From: Saprospiraceae bacterium
GTDB lineage: Bacteria; Bacteroidota; Bacteroidia; Chitinophagales; Saprospiraceae
Direction of reading: 5' to 3'
Length of the DNA: 33,772 nucleotides
Assembly: GCA_027486765.1 (NCBI GenBank)
Contig: JAIXOO010000391.1
Location: 1 to 33,772, forward strand
Below the pieces are notes generated by a model. That model was not told where the DNA came from. It did no database searches and saw only the letters and a program-made list of their open reading frames with translations. The position numbers and the translations under genes were made by a program. Below, one piece after another: positions 7,841-16,059 of this stretch. Position 1 is the stretch's first letter; each line of letters begins with the position of its first letter.

Positions 7841-7960
7841 TTAGTTACATTGTCCAAGTGCCACCCAGATGATGATGAATACGATTATTGTCCCCAGGCA
7901 ACCTCCGCCTAGTTTCATGGCACCATAGCCTGCAATAAGACCTTTGAAAAGATTATTCAT
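7841..7960 (-). CDS. 39-residue single-helix glycine-rich protein
   Basis: Short gene starting MNNLFKGLIAGYGAMKLGGG, with ATG at 7960 and TAA at 7841-7843. After a glycine-rich N-terminal half comes one strongly hydrophobic span (about residues 22-35, CLGTIIVFIIIWVALGQ), ending in QCN. It has two cysteines, one at each end of the helix. It resembles small unannotated Bacteroidota membrane proteins of the same pattern (recollection, not searched). It lies 82 bases before the beta-barrel gene and 47 bases after the gene at 8008-8235, all on the minus strand, so they may form one transcript. Confidence 0.6.
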   Translation of the reverse strand: MNNLFKGLIAGYGAMKLGGGCLGTIIVFIIIWVALGQCN

Positions 7961-8007
7961 GGTTCGTGTTTTTGGAATGGGAAACAAGCACTCGGGTGAA
8001 GTAAGTT

Positions 8008-8235
8008 TTAAATGCTCTTGGCAGTGCCTTTACTGCTTACCAGCACCACAACTCCGCTGAGTAATAGCACCAAACCTACTACGGGTGACCAGCGCACGGG
8101 ATTGTTTTGCTTCTTTTCGATCTGCAGCGGGCCGATGTCCACTACTTTTTCGCGTGTCACAAAGTTGAATCCGGTGTAAGCCATCATTACTATGCCGAGG
8201 ATGATCAGGATGACAGCAATTGGTCTTGTTCTCAT
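8008..8235 (-). CDS. Two-helix small membrane protein (DUF3185-like)
   Basis: 75 residues from ATG at 8235 (MRTRPIAVILIILGIV). Two transmembrane spans (about 6-24 and 50-66) flank a soluble loop with TREKVVDIGPLQIEKKQ. The layout, with the phrase KVVDIGPLQ between two helices, is like the small DUF3185-type proteins often found with envelope stress genes in Bacteroidota; this is a resemblance only. An upstream in-frame start at 8355 would add a charged, helix-poor leader and run through a hairpin, so it is not used. It lies downstream of yihY on the same strand. Confidence 0.65.
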   Translation of the reverse strand: MRTRPIAVILIILGIVMMAYTGFNFVTREKVVDIGPLQIEKKQNNPVRWSPVVGLVLLLSGVVVLVSSKGTAKSI

Positions 8236-8301
8236 TTGGTTTTTTGATTTTCGTTTGTGGATGAAAAGTTGGTTTTTGGGATTATCTTTCATCCATAGGA
8301 T

Positions 8302-8354
8302 TAAAAAAATCTTGCCACAGGGTTTCTGGGGAAAAGCGGGGTCTCTTTTCCCCA
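8302..8354 (-). terminator. Stem-loop with delayed T-run after yihY
   Basis: On the minus strand, TGGGGAAAAG (8354-8345) pairs perfectly with CTTTTCCCCA (8336-8327). A run of seven T appears about 18 bases later (8308-8302). The gap between stem and T-run makes this an untypical terminator; partial termination is possible. Confidence 0.35.
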
Positions 8355-8373
8355 ACTGAGGGTCTCTTTGCCC

Positions 8374-9402
8374 TTATTCGAGGTTTGAGTCGTGGGGCTT
8401 ATGGGCTTTTTCTTTTTCAATCTCATCGCGATTCTTTTCAGCAAGGCTAACCGCCTGATCCTGGGTTTGAATTTCTTTTTTCTCAACAAAAACAGCATAC
8501 TGATTGGGGCGAATCCGGCTTCCATATTTGTTGGCATATACTTTGGTGAATTCTGCCCCGAAATAAAGAATGGCAGCAGAGTAATACACCCACAAAATGA
8601 TCAGGACCATGGCTCCGGCCGCACCGTAAACCGATAGGGTAGAAGAGCGACTCAGGTAATAGTTGATCACCCATTTGCCCAACAAAAACAGCAGTGCAGT
8701 CAATACCGCTCCCACCATCACATCACGCCAATGAATTGTAGCATCGGGAAGTACTTTAAAGATGATGGTGAAAAGCAATACGACTGCCGCCATGTTGATG
8801 GCGTTGGATATCGCCCAGCTCAACCACGCAACTTCGCCAAAGTGCTGATTGACAAAATTATACACCACTGAGAGCATCGCGCTAAGCACCAAGGATACCA
8901 ACAACAAAAAACCAATGCCAATGATCAGTGAAAAGGAAAGCAAACGATTTTGGATGAATTTTAACCAGCTCCGTTTGGGTTTGGCTCTAATGCTCCAAAT
9001 GGTGTTGATGGAATCCTGAATTTCCAAAAAAACACCCGTAGCCCCCAGCACCAGTGTGGCAATACCGATAATGGTAGCCAGCGGAGTGTTGCCTGAGAAA
9101 TGGGCATTGCTGATCATTTCCTGGAGTTGGATGGCACCTGTAGTACCCAAAAGGTCCTCAAATTGCGTATACAAGTACCCCTCAGCGGCCTCCTTGCCAA
9201 ACCAAATACTGCTGATGGCGATGACAATAATCAGCATGGGAGCCAATGAGAACAAAGTGTAATACGCCAAGGAAGCACTTAATTTCAGCGCATTGTCATT
9301 GCTGAACTCATAAGCAGATTGGTAAAGCAAATGAAAAAAATTCCGCAGGTTAAACCAGATTCGCCGGAGGACGTTTTGGAGGTATGAAACGGTGCTGTTC
9401 AT
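8374..9402 (-). CDS. YihY/virulence factor BrkB family membrane protein
   Basis: 342-residue inner-membrane protein, ATG at 9402. The conserved N-terminal part LSASLAYYTLFSLAPMLIIVIAI (about residues 41-63) is the family signature. Further hydrophobic spans lie around 103-125, 155-180, 197-220 and 232-265, with LVLGATGVFLEIQDSINTIW and YGAAGAMVLIILWVYYSAAILYFGAEF (family C-terminal motif). The last 45 residues are charged and hydrophilic (KNRDEIEKEKAHKP), a cytoplasmic tail. The family was once wrongly called RNase BN; its molecular role remains poorly defined. Downstream on the same strand are small membrane proteins. An intrinsic terminator separates it from the DUF2383 gene upstream, so it probably has its own promoter, though none matching the consensus was found. 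Confidence 0.9.
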   Translation of the reverse strand: MNSTVSYLQNVLRRIWFNLRNFFHLLYQSAYEFSNDNALKLSASLAYYTLFSLAPMLIIVIAISSIWFGKEAAEGYLYTQFEDLLGTTGAIQLQEMISNAHFSGNTPLATIIGIATLVLGATGVFLEIQDSINTIWSIRAKPKRSWLKFIQNRLLSFSLIIGIGFLLLVSLVLSAMLSVVYNFVNQHFGEVAWLSWAISNAINMAAVVLLFTIIFKVLPDATIHWRDVMVGAVLTALLFLLGKWVINYYLSRSSTLSVYGAAGAMVLIILWVYYSAAILYFGAEFTKVYANKYGSRIRPNQYAVFVEKKEIQTQDQAVSLAEKNRDEIEKEKAHKPHDSNLE

Positions 9403-9417
9403 GATGGTTTGTTAACT

Positions 9418-9474
9418 AAAAAATGCCTGAACGAGGGCATACACCGTGCACGGTTCGTGTCCTCATTCAGGCAT
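9418..9474 (-). terminator. Intrinsic terminator after the DUF2383 gene
   Basis: On the minus strand, ATGCCTGAATGAGG (9474-9461) pairs with CCTCGTTCAGGCAT (9436-9423) with a single G-U pair, followed by TTTTTT (9423-9418). The loop contains further self-complementary sequence (ACAC...GTGT, CGTGCACG). It lies 23 bases after the DUF2383 stop and just before yihY. Confidence 0.75.
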
Positions 9475-9496
9475 ATGGTGTTGGGGCTTGAGTGGT

Positions 9497-9967
9497 TTAT
9501 TTGTCCAATACCTCCTGCACACGAGCCGCTTCCACAATGGCATGGTGTGCCGATTTCAGCGTTTGTTTGTGCTCGGCGATGCTTATCCGAATGTTATCGG
9601 GCAAGTGGGCCTCTGTCTGTAATGCTTCATCATAGGCTTTCAGCGCGGCTTCCTCACCGTACGCGCAGGAGTCCAGAACAGATTTGCGGTCTTTGCCCAT
9701 TAACGTGGCTTTAAAGTCCATCCACACGCGAAACAACTTACCGCGGGTGGTAGAATCCGTTACAGGTTCGCCGCCCAGACCACGGATGGTTTGCTGGAGT
9801 TCGCTGACGTATTTGCGGCTTTGGTTGGCACCCCGGTTAAATAGGGCGCGTAAATCCACGTCACTTGCATCCACTTCTTCTATCGCTTTTTCATAACCAA
9901 AAACGCGGTCGTAGTTGATACTTACCAGTTCGTTAAGGGCCGAAACCAATTTTTCATTGTTTTGCAT
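9497..9967 (-). CDS. PA2169-type four-helix-bundle protein (DUF2383)
   Basis: 156 residues, all helical, from ATG at 9967 (MQNNEKLVSALNELV); the TTG at 9991 is not needed. Recognisable family features: N-terminal helix LVSALNELVSINYDRVFGYEKAIEEV, GANQSRKYVSELQQTIRGLGGEP, DFKATLMGKDRKSVLDSCAYGEEAALKAYDEAL, and a C-terminal helix ending in AHHAIVEAARVQEVLDK. Members form a ferritin-like bundle of unknown function, often stress-induced. Its own terminator follows, suggesting a single-gene transcript. Its position next to YihY and small membrane proteins fits a stress-response neighbourhood (inference). Confidence 0.85.
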   Translation of the reverse strand: MQNNEKLVSALNELVSINYDRVFGYEKAIEEVDASDVDLRALFNRGANQSRKYVSELQQTIRGLGGEPVTDSTTRGKLFRVWMDFKATLMGKDRKSVLDSCAYGEEAALKAYDEALQTEAHLPDNIRISIAEHKQTLKSAHHAIVEAARVQEVLDK

Positions 9968-10117
9968 GATGGTTGATTTTACATTGATCAATAGTTAAAT
10001 ACAATCACTCTTTCAACCATCTGGGCACAAAAAACGAGCCAGGACTCAGTGCGTAGTTTGTGGGCAAAAAATTGGTGCTTTTTCTACGTTATGGGTAAAA
10101 GTGGGGATTCTGTATTT

Positions 10118-10163
10118 AAAAAAAGAGAGGCTGTCTCCATCCTTTCGTTTGGAGACAGCCTCT
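10118..10163 (-). terminator. Strong intrinsic terminator after the SPFH gene
   Basis: AGAGGCTGTCTCCA (10126-10139) is perfectly complementary to TGGAGACAGCCTCT (10150-10163) around a 10-base loop. On the minus strand the stem is followed by CTTTTTTT (10125-10118). It begins 22 bases after the SPFH stop at 10185. Confidence 0.85.
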
Positions 10164-10184
10164 ACCGTCAATAAAAAATCCTGA

Positions 10185-12116
10185 TTAAGCCTGTTCTTCT
10201 TTAGGTTCGGTTTTGTGTTCGGTCTTGAGCATGTCCAGCAATCTCAAGCCCAGCATGCCACCGATGGCACCATTGGCACCACCACCACCTTCGCCGGTGA
10301 TGAGCACGTCCGGGATGATTTTGACTTTTTCCTGCCCAATCGTTTCCATTACTTTCATCTTGGTAAAGTTGTCGCCACCCATCGCTTCTACCGCTAGGCG
10401 GTAAGCTTCAGCGCTAGACTGACCCACGGCCAAGGTCTTTTCAGCCTCTGCTTTACCCGTGAGTTCAATTTTTTCGGCTTCCGCCTGTGCCATCAGTCTC
10501 ACCTTTTCAGATTCGGCGGCGGCACTCATTTTGGTGCGCTCGGCATCGGCCGAGGCAATCATCTTGGTGCGTTCCGCTTCAGCCGAGGCGGCAATTTTCA
10601 CCCCATTCGCTTCACCCGTCGATTTTTTCACGGCGGCGTCGGCGATGCGTTCGGCGATCAATACACCCTGATCAGCTTGCACGATCTGCTTTTGGATGTC
10701 GGCGATGGCGGTTTCTTTTTCGAGTGCCTGGCGCGTTTCCTGGGCCATTTTCTGGGTATCGTAGGTCACCTTTTGTTCTTCGGCCAACTTACGGTCAGTC
10801 AGCGTTTTCATCAGCGAATCGGGCGGTACAATGTCACCAATCAGGGTGTCCACCCCGTGTACGTTGTATTCCGAAAGCACCTGGCCGATGTGCCTTTTGG
10901 CCGAATCCTGCCGCTCTTTACGTGAGGTCAGGAACGAAATCACATCAGCATCTTGCGCCGAGTTACGGAAGTAGTTGCCAATGGTAGGCTCCAAAACCTG
11001 GCTGACCAGGTTGTGCATGCTACCAAAGCGGGCGATTACCTTGGGTGCCTCGGTGGCCGGGATGTGGATGATCTGCGACACGTCGAGGTTGAAAGGGAAA
11101 CCGTCCTTCGAACGTACAGTGATGGTAGACAGATGCTTGTCCAACATGTGTGACTCAGTGCGGGCGCTGGCCCAGTTGAGTACCAGGTTGGTGGTGGGCA
11201 CCAATTCCACTTTGTACAAATACTTATTAATGGGGTATTTACCAGGGCCAAGGGGTTCTGCCCAAACGCCTTTCTGGCCTCTGGACACAATGTTACCGTG
11301 ACGGAATTCGTCGCCACTGAGGTCGACACCTTCTTTACCGTAGAAAGAGATGACTACCCCCACGTTGCCGATCGGAATTTGCGTCATTTCATGTTCTTCA
11401 ATTTGTGCAAACCAGGGGTTGAGGTTGTACGAACCGGCCAGGAGCACCTGCGGCTGTAACCCCTTGTTGCCACCGCCGCGCAAAAAGGCATCGGCATCCT
11501 GGAAGTTGTTGTGTTCGGCGACTTCACGCCCGGCAATTTGTCCCATTTCGATCGGTGCACCATCCAGCGTAGTGATGATGCCCAACATGTTTTCCTTGAT
11601 TTGGGTCATCGGCGCGAGGACGATGTCAAACAGGAACGTGTTGATCCGGTACACCCCGGTGGTGATGTAGGCAGTTTGACGGCCTTTTTGACCCCCGTTG
11701 CGGATGAAGGCGGCAGCGTCCTGGTAGGCGTCGCAGGCAACGCGTTTACCCAAAATCGAGTTGGTCGGCAACTCATCACCGTCCTTGGCGATCAGCAAAC
11801 CGATCTGGCCAGGAGGAATAATCGTCAAAGGCTGCAAGTCGATGTTGTATTGCCAAATCCAGTACCAGAAGTGGATACCCGGGGCCAGGGTTTGGGCCTG
11901 GAAACCCGCTTCGCCATCCACCGCGATGATCCGGTTAGGCGGTAGTTCTTTCTTTTCGCCAAAAAGCGAAAACTTCAGGGTTACGAGTCCGATTTTGTCT
12001 TCTGGCACCAGAATAATCCCCAGCAGCCTGAACCAAAAACGGTAAGTGAGCAAAAAAATCAGAATGGCGAGGAAGATACCACCCCACCATAAGGCAATGA
12101 TACCAATAGGGTTCAT
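10185..12116 (-). CDS. Flotillin-like SPFH-domain protein with N-terminal beta repeats
   Basis: 643 residues from ATG at 12116 (MNPIGIIALWWGGIF); the upstream start at 12170 adds a polar tail before the membrane helix and is less likely. Order: one membrane helix (about 5-30); three to four related beta units spaced about 70-80 residues apart, each ending in a GxYxINxxxxxIxLxPxT-like phrase (GVYRINTFLFDIVLAPMTQI, GSYNLNPWFAQIEEHEMTQI, GKYPINKYLYKVELVPT); an SPFH/band 7 domain (TITVRSKDGFPFNLDVSQIIHI onwards); a long Ala/Glu/Lys helix with repeats of AEAERTKM type (about 480-590); and a Gly-rich stretch with a polar tail. Flotillins organise membrane microdomains; this role is inferred. A MoxR ATPase gene lies 155 bases upstream on the same strand and a terminator follows. 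Confidence 0.85.
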   Translation of the reverse strand: MNPIGIIALWWGGIFLAILIFLLTYRFWFRLLGIILVPEDKIGLVTLKFSLFGEKKELPPNRIIAVDGEAGFQAQTLAPGIHFWYWIWQYNIDLQPLTIIPPGQIGLLIAKDGDELPTNSILGKRVACDAYQDAAAFIRNGGQKGRQTAYITTGVYRINTFLFDIVLAPMTQIKENMLGIITTLDGAPIEMGQIAGREVAEHNNFQDADAFLRGGGNKGLQPQVLLAGSYNLNPWFAQIEEHEMTQIPIGNVGVVISFYGKEGVDLSGDEFRHGNIVSRGQKGVWAEPLGPGKYPINKYLYKVELVPTTNLVLNWASARTESHMLDKHLSTITVRSKDGFPFNLDVSQIIHIPATEAPKVIARFGSMHNLVSQVLEPTIGNYFRNSAQDADVISFLTSRKERQDSAKRHIGQVLSEYNVHGVDTLIGDIVPPDSLMKTLTDRKLAEEQKVTYDTQKMAQETRQALEKETAIADIQKQIVQADQGVLIAERIADAAVKKSTGEANGVKIAASAEAERTKMIASADAERTKMSAAAESEKVRLMAQAEAEKIELTGKAEAEKTLAVGQSSAEAYRLAVEAMGGDNFTKMKVMETIGQEKVKIIPDVLITGEGGGGANGAIGGMLGLRLLDMLKTEHKTEPKEEQA

Positions 12117-12271
12117 GTTGTAATAATTGAGTTTGTTATTTTTTGGTTTTGATGTCGTTGTGTTGTGCAACGATCACAGGGCAAGTATGGGGGTGGAAAG
12201 GGTAGATTTGCTATTTTATTCGATGACGCGGGATTGGAAAGCGATGAAGGTGGGGGAAAAGGGGCATTTTC

Positions 12272-13105
12272 TTACTTCCTCCTCCTCCGCCACTCCTCCA
12301 AAATATTCAAATCCTGCTCATTCTTAATCAAAGTATGCAAATGAGGTGGAAGCTGCTCCTTAAGATCAGTTTCTGCCAGCGCGCTGGCGGGCAATTGTTC
12401 AAACAACAACAAGCTGATCCAATCCAGTAGCTCACTGGTGGAAGGTCGTTTTTTTAAACCCGTCACTTCGCGCAGCGCATAAAAAAGTTGCAGTGCATTG
12501 TTGAGTAACTCCTCACGGATATTGGGAAAATGCACGTGGACAATGTCCAACATGGTGGCTTTGTCGGGAAAGCGGATGTAGTGAAAAAGGCAGCGCCGCA
12601 GAAAGGCGTCGGGTAGCTCCTTTTCATTGTTGGAAGTGATGATGACGATGGGGCGGTTCACTGCTTTGATGGTTTTTTGCAGTTCGTACACATAAAACTC
12701 CATGCGGTCCAGCTCCAGCAATAAGTCGTTGGGGAACTCGATGTCGGCTTTGTCAATCTCGTCGATGAGGAGCACCACGGATTCGTCGGCGCTGAATGCC
12801 TCCCAGAGTTTGCCCTTTTTGATGTAGTGGCTGATGTCGTCTACCCCTTCTTTGCCCAATTGGGAGTCGCGCAGGCGCGAAACGGCATCGTATTCATACA
12901 AACCTTGTTGGGCGAGGGTAGTCGACTTGATGTGCCAGGTGAGCAGCTTTTTACCCAGCGCATTGGCAATTTCATGGGCCAGTAGCGTTTTGCCCGTGCC
13001 CGGCTCCCCTTTGACCAATAAGGGTCGCTGAAGGTAAATGGCTGCATTTACAGCTATTTGTAATTCTGAGGTGGCGACGTAAGAGGATGTTCCTTGAAAA
13101 GACAT
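12272..13105 (-). CDS. MoxR-family AAA+ ATPase
   Basis: 277 residues, ATG at 13105. Walker A GEPGTGKT (33-40), Walker B VVLLIDEIDKAD (110-121), sensor-1 region IITSNNEKELPDAFLRRC (155-172) with the arginine pair, and a helical lid with a KKRPSTSELLDW motif. This is the MoxR chaperone-like group, which usually activates metal-dependent or von Willebrand A-domain partners. No VWA-domain gene is present next to it; its same-strand neighbour is the SPFH protein. The 276-base divergent region towards nqrA is occupied by a large octamer repeat starting 11 bases from its start codon, so its leader RNA would contain that repeat. Confidence 0.9.
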   Translation of the reverse strand: MSFQGTSSYVATSELQIAVNAAIYLQRPLLVKGEPGTGKTLLAHEIANALGKKLLTWHIKSTTLAQQGLYEYDAVSRLRDSQLGKEGVDDISHYIKKGKLWEAFSADESVVLLIDEIDKADIEFPNDLLLELDRMEFYVYELQKTIKAVNRPIVIITSNNEKELPDAFLRRCLFHYIRFPDKATMLDIVHVHFPNIREELLNNALQLFYALREVTGLKKRPSTSELLDWISLLLFEQLPASALAETDLKEQLPPHLHTLIKNEQDLNILEEWRRRRK

Positions 13106-13116
13106 GGTTATCGTTT

Positions 13117-13236
13117 GAGGTTCCAGGGTTCCAAAGTTCCAGGGTTCCAGGGTTTCTAGGGTTTCTAGGTTCCAAGGTTTCTAGGTTCCAGGGTTTCGGA
13201 CAACCTTGGAGCTTGGAACCCTGGAACTTGGAACCC
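13117..13236. repeat. Inverted octamer array between the MoxR gene and nqrA
   Basis: The left arm (13117-13197) has about ten units of 8-9 bases, such as AGGGTTCC, AAAGTTCC, AAGGTTTC and TAGGTTCC. A short core GGACAACCT follows. The right arm (13207-13236) has four units of 7-8 bases in the opposite sense (TGGAGCT, TGGAACCC, TGGAACT, TGGAACCC). Arms are unequal in length but complementary in register. The unit is the same as that at 18212-18302. Confidence 0.85.
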
Positions 13237-13304
13237 TAAAAATAACTGCTGTCGTGGATTTGCTCGAAAATATTTTTATGCATACTAGGAAAGAATATTT
13301 TTTT

Positions 13305-13312
13305 TACATTTG
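13305..13312 (+). promoter_or_regulatory. Candidate nqr operon -7 element
   Basis: TACATTTG matches the TAnnTTTG consensus and lies 70 bases before the nqrA ATG. It follows a T-run. No TTG at the right distance for -33; only a TATG about 24 bases upstream. Predicted start of transcription is near 13318. Confidence 0.45.
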
Positions 13313-13381
13313 GAATGAATTGAATTGTTCATTTTGTTTTGTTGCGCTGCGCAAAATGCTAACCGAAAGACCAAGTATCGC

Positions 13382-14794
13382 ATGGAAAGTAGAATAGCAG
13401 AAGCTCCAACTGCAGTCAGTCCTGAAGGAGAGCAAGTTATTGTGAAGCTGCGACGCGGCTTCGATGTCCACTTACACGGGGAAGCTCCCAAAAAAGTCCA
13501 TTCCGAGGTATCCGTAAATCGATTTGCACTACAAGCACCCAACTATCTGGGTTTGGCACCCATGCCAAAGTTGATGGTAGAGGTGGGGCAGCATGTTTTG
13601 GCGGGTGAGGCTTTGTTTTTTGACAAAAATCGACCGGATGTCCTTTTTGTCGCGCCAGTGAGTGGCGAATTGATTGCCATCAACAGGGGGGAGCGCCGTG
13701 CGATTCAGGAGCTGGTGATCCTGGCGGATAAAACCATCCAATACCGCACTTACGACAAGATTCCCAGTCTGGATAGCTCACGAGAGGAGCTCTTTGCCTT
13801 TTTGAAGGAAAGTGGGGCTTGGCCGCTGTTTCGTCAACGACCGTATAACTTGCTGGCTGATCCAGATGTGGTGCCAAGGGATATTTTTATCTCCACTTTT
13901 GATACTGCCCCTTTGGCCCCCGACCTCAATCTGGTGGTCAGTGGCCGCGAAGCTGCTTTTCAAAAAGGCTTGGACGTGTTGAGCAAATTGACCACTGGTA
14001 AAGTATACCTGGGCCTTGACGCCCGTGGCACTGCGGTATCCAGTGCATTTAGCCAGGCACGAGGGGTACAAAAAGTGGGTTTCAAAGGCAAACACCCGGC
14101 TGGAAATGTAGGGGTTCAAATTCACCACATTCGCCCCATTCGGCCCAAAGAAAAGGTATGGACACTGGGGGTACAGGAAGTGATTACCTTGGGTTCCTTG
14201 TTTTTGGAAGGAAAATACGACGCCACGCGGATCGTTGCTTTGACAGGTTCTGCGCTTGCTACACCTGCTTATGTGCGTACCCATGCGGGAGCGAACCTGG
14301 GGGAATTGCTCAAAAATCAAGGTGTTGCTGAGAATTCCCGCATCATATCCGGGGATGTACTCTCTGGCAAAAACAAAACTACCGAGCAGTTTTTGAATGT
14401 TTACGACGATCAAGTCAGTGTCATTCCAGAAGGCAATGATTACGAGATGTTTGGTTGGTTGGCACCAATGAGTGCGAGACCCTCCACTTCCCGTACGTTT
14501 TTCAGCGGCATTTTCCCCTTTGGCTGGATTTACAATGCCACGACCAATACTAGAGGCGAAAAGCGCGCCTTTGTTGTGACGGGGCAATATGAAGAGGTAT
14601 TGCCGATGGATATTTTTCCTCAACACTTGTTGAAAGCGATTATTACCAACGATATTGAAAAGATCGAGGGTTTGGGCATTCACGAAGTGGTAGAAGAAGA
14701 TTTGGCACTCTGCGAGTTTGCCTGTACCTCCAAACAACCCTTGCAAAAAATCTTGCGCGAGGGCATTGACATGATGATTAAAGAAGGGCTATAG
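13382..14794 (+). CDS. nqrA: Na+-translocating NADH:quinone reductase subunit A
   Basis: Peripheral subunit of Na+-NQR, which couples NADH oxidation by quinone to sodium export. 470 residues from ATG at 13382 (MESRIAEAPTAV); the TTG frame from 13325 extends into the promoter region and is rejected. The conserved start of the family (VIVKLRRGFDVHLHGEAPK) begins only at about residue 20, so there is a short N-terminal extension. Also seen: YLGLAPMPKLMVEVGQHVLAGEALFFDK, the lipoyl-like VAPVSGEL (102-109), HPAGNVGVQIHHI, and the C-terminal EFACTSKQPLQKILREGIDMM. It is the first gene of nqrABCDEF, ending two bases before nqrB. Confidence 0.95.
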   Translation: MESRIAEAPTAVSPEGEQVIVKLRRGFDVHLHGEAPKKVHSEVSVNRFALQAPNYLGLAPMPKLMVEVGQHVLAGEALFFDKNRPDVLFVAPVSGELIAINRGERRAIQELVILADKTIQYRTYDKIPSLDSSREELFAFLKESGAWPLFRQRPYNLLADPDVVPRDIFISTFDTAPLAPDLNLVVSGREAAFQKGLDVLSKLTTGKVYLGLDARGTAVSSAFSQARGVQKVGFKGKHPAGNVGVQIHHIRPIRPKEKVWTLGVQEVITLGSLFLEGKYDATRIVALTGSALATPAYVRTHAGANLGELLKNQGVAENSRIISGDVLSGKNKTTEQFLNVYDDQVSVIPEGNDYEMFGWLAPMSARPSTSRTFFSGIFPFGWIYNATTNTRGEKRAFVVTGQYEEVLPMDIFPQHLLKAIITNDIEKIEGLGIHEVVEEDLALCEFACTSKQPLQKILREGIDMMIKEGL

Positions 14795-14796
14795 TC

Positions 14797-16059
14797 ATGA
14801 AAGAAAAAATAATCAGTCTTTTCAAACGTATGGAGCCGGACAAGGAGAAATCTCCGCTGTTGCACACGGCCTACGATGCATTTTTTACTTTTGCATTTAC
14901 CCCGAATACCGTCACTAAAGATGGCGTACACATCCGCGATGGGATGGACCTCAAGCGCACGATGGTTATTGTGGTGATTGCCATGCAGCTCTGCTACTTA
15001 TGGGGCACCCTCAACATTGGGCACCAGCATTTTGCTGCACTGGGCTTGTACCAAAACCTGATTCTGGAAGGTTTTCACCTGAAATTGTTCTACGGTTTGG
15101 TGCAACTGTTGCCGATCTGGATAGTGGCGCATGTAGTAGGTTTGGGGGTAGAATTTTATTTTGCGGCACGCAAAAAACATGCGGTGGAAGAGGGTTTCCT
15201 GGTTACGGGTGCCCTGATTCCCTTGATCATGCCTCCCGATGTGCCGCTCTGGATTCTGGCTTTTTCCATCGTATTTGCGGTCATCATCGGCAAAGAAGCC
15301 TTTGGTGGAACCGGAATGAACGTGGTCAATATCGCCTTGCTGGCGCGGGTATTTGTGTTTTTTGCTTACCCTGCCACGATTTCTGGCGACGAAGTATGGG
15401 TCGCTGGCCTGACCAAGGCCGGCCCTGGCGGCATGGCCGATTATGGCTGGATTCATCTTCAGGTGCTCAATCCCATTTTTGAATCCTTTGGTTGGGATAC
15501 CTTTAGTCAAGGTGCTGCCGTTATAGATGGTTACTCAGGAGCAACTCCGATGGCTTTGGCTGCCAAAGGCGGCTGGGCTGCGGTGATGGAGCATTATACG
15601 CCTGGGCAAATGTTCTGGGGCTTGATCCCCGGGTCGATTGGTGAAACCAGCAAACCCTTCATCATCATCGGTGCTTTGATGTTGATTGGCACCGGCATTG
15701 CCAGTTGGCGCATCATGGTATCTATGTGTTTGGGCATGGTGTTTATGGCCTTGATTTTCAACATGTGGGGCTACAATGCCTATATGGAGATTCCCTGGTA
15801 TTACCATTTCTCGATGGGTAGCTTTTTGTTCGCCATGGCTTTTATGGCTACCGACCCGGTCACTGCGGCTTCGACCAATCGAGGCAAGTGGATTTACGGT
15901 TTTTTGATCGGCGTCATTGGCTTGATCGTGAGGGTGATGAACCCGGCGTATCCCGAGGGCTGGATGTTGGCCATCCTATTGCTCAACGTATTTGCACCGC
16001 TGATTGATCACTTTGTATTGCAGTCCAACATCAATAAACGAATGAAGCATGTACAGTAA
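14797..16059 (+). CDS. nqrB: Na+-NQR subunit B
   Basis: Integral membrane subunit that carries covalent FMN and riboflavin and forms most of the sodium path. 420 residues, ATG at 14797, two bases after nqrA. About ten hydrophobic spans (for example 56-72, 97-121, 133-165, 265-300, 330-400). The flavinylation motif DGYSGATP holds the FMN threonine T250. The conserved GKEAFGGTGMNVVN stretch is present at about 165-178. The C-terminus overlaps nqrC by 11 bases, indicating translational coupling. The FMN would be attached by an ApbE-type flavin transferase, which is not in this window. Confidence 0.95.
   Translation: MKEKIISLFKRMEPDKEKSPLLHTAYDAFFTFAFTPNTVTKDGVHIRDGMDLKRTMVIVVIAMQLCYLWGTLNIGHQHFAALGLYQNLILEGFHLKLFYGLVQLLPIWIVAHVVGLGVEFYFAARKKHAVEEGFLVTGALIPLIMPPDVPLWILAFSIVFAVIIGKEAFGGTGMNVVNIALLARVFVFFAYPATISGDEVWVAGLTKAGPGGMADYGWIHLQVLNPIFESFGWDTFSQGAAVIDGYSGATPMALAAKGGWAAVMEHYTPGQMFWGLIPGSIGETSKPFIIIGALMLIGTGIASWRIMVSMCLGMVFMALIFNMWGYNAYMEIPWYYHFSMGSFLFAMAFMATDPVTAASTNRGKWIYGFLIGVIGLIVRVMNPAYPEGWMLAILLLNVFAPLIDHFVLQSNINKRMKHVQ

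Noticed and set aside
7015-7857. Extended beta-barrel frame starting at TTG 7857
   Set aside because: It would place a hydrophilic leader before an obvious signal peptide and overlap the 39-residue gene.
10185-12170. Longer start for the SPFH protein at 12170
   Set aside because: It adds a polar asparagine/lysine-rich segment before the N-terminal membrane helix; ATG at 12116 is more natural.
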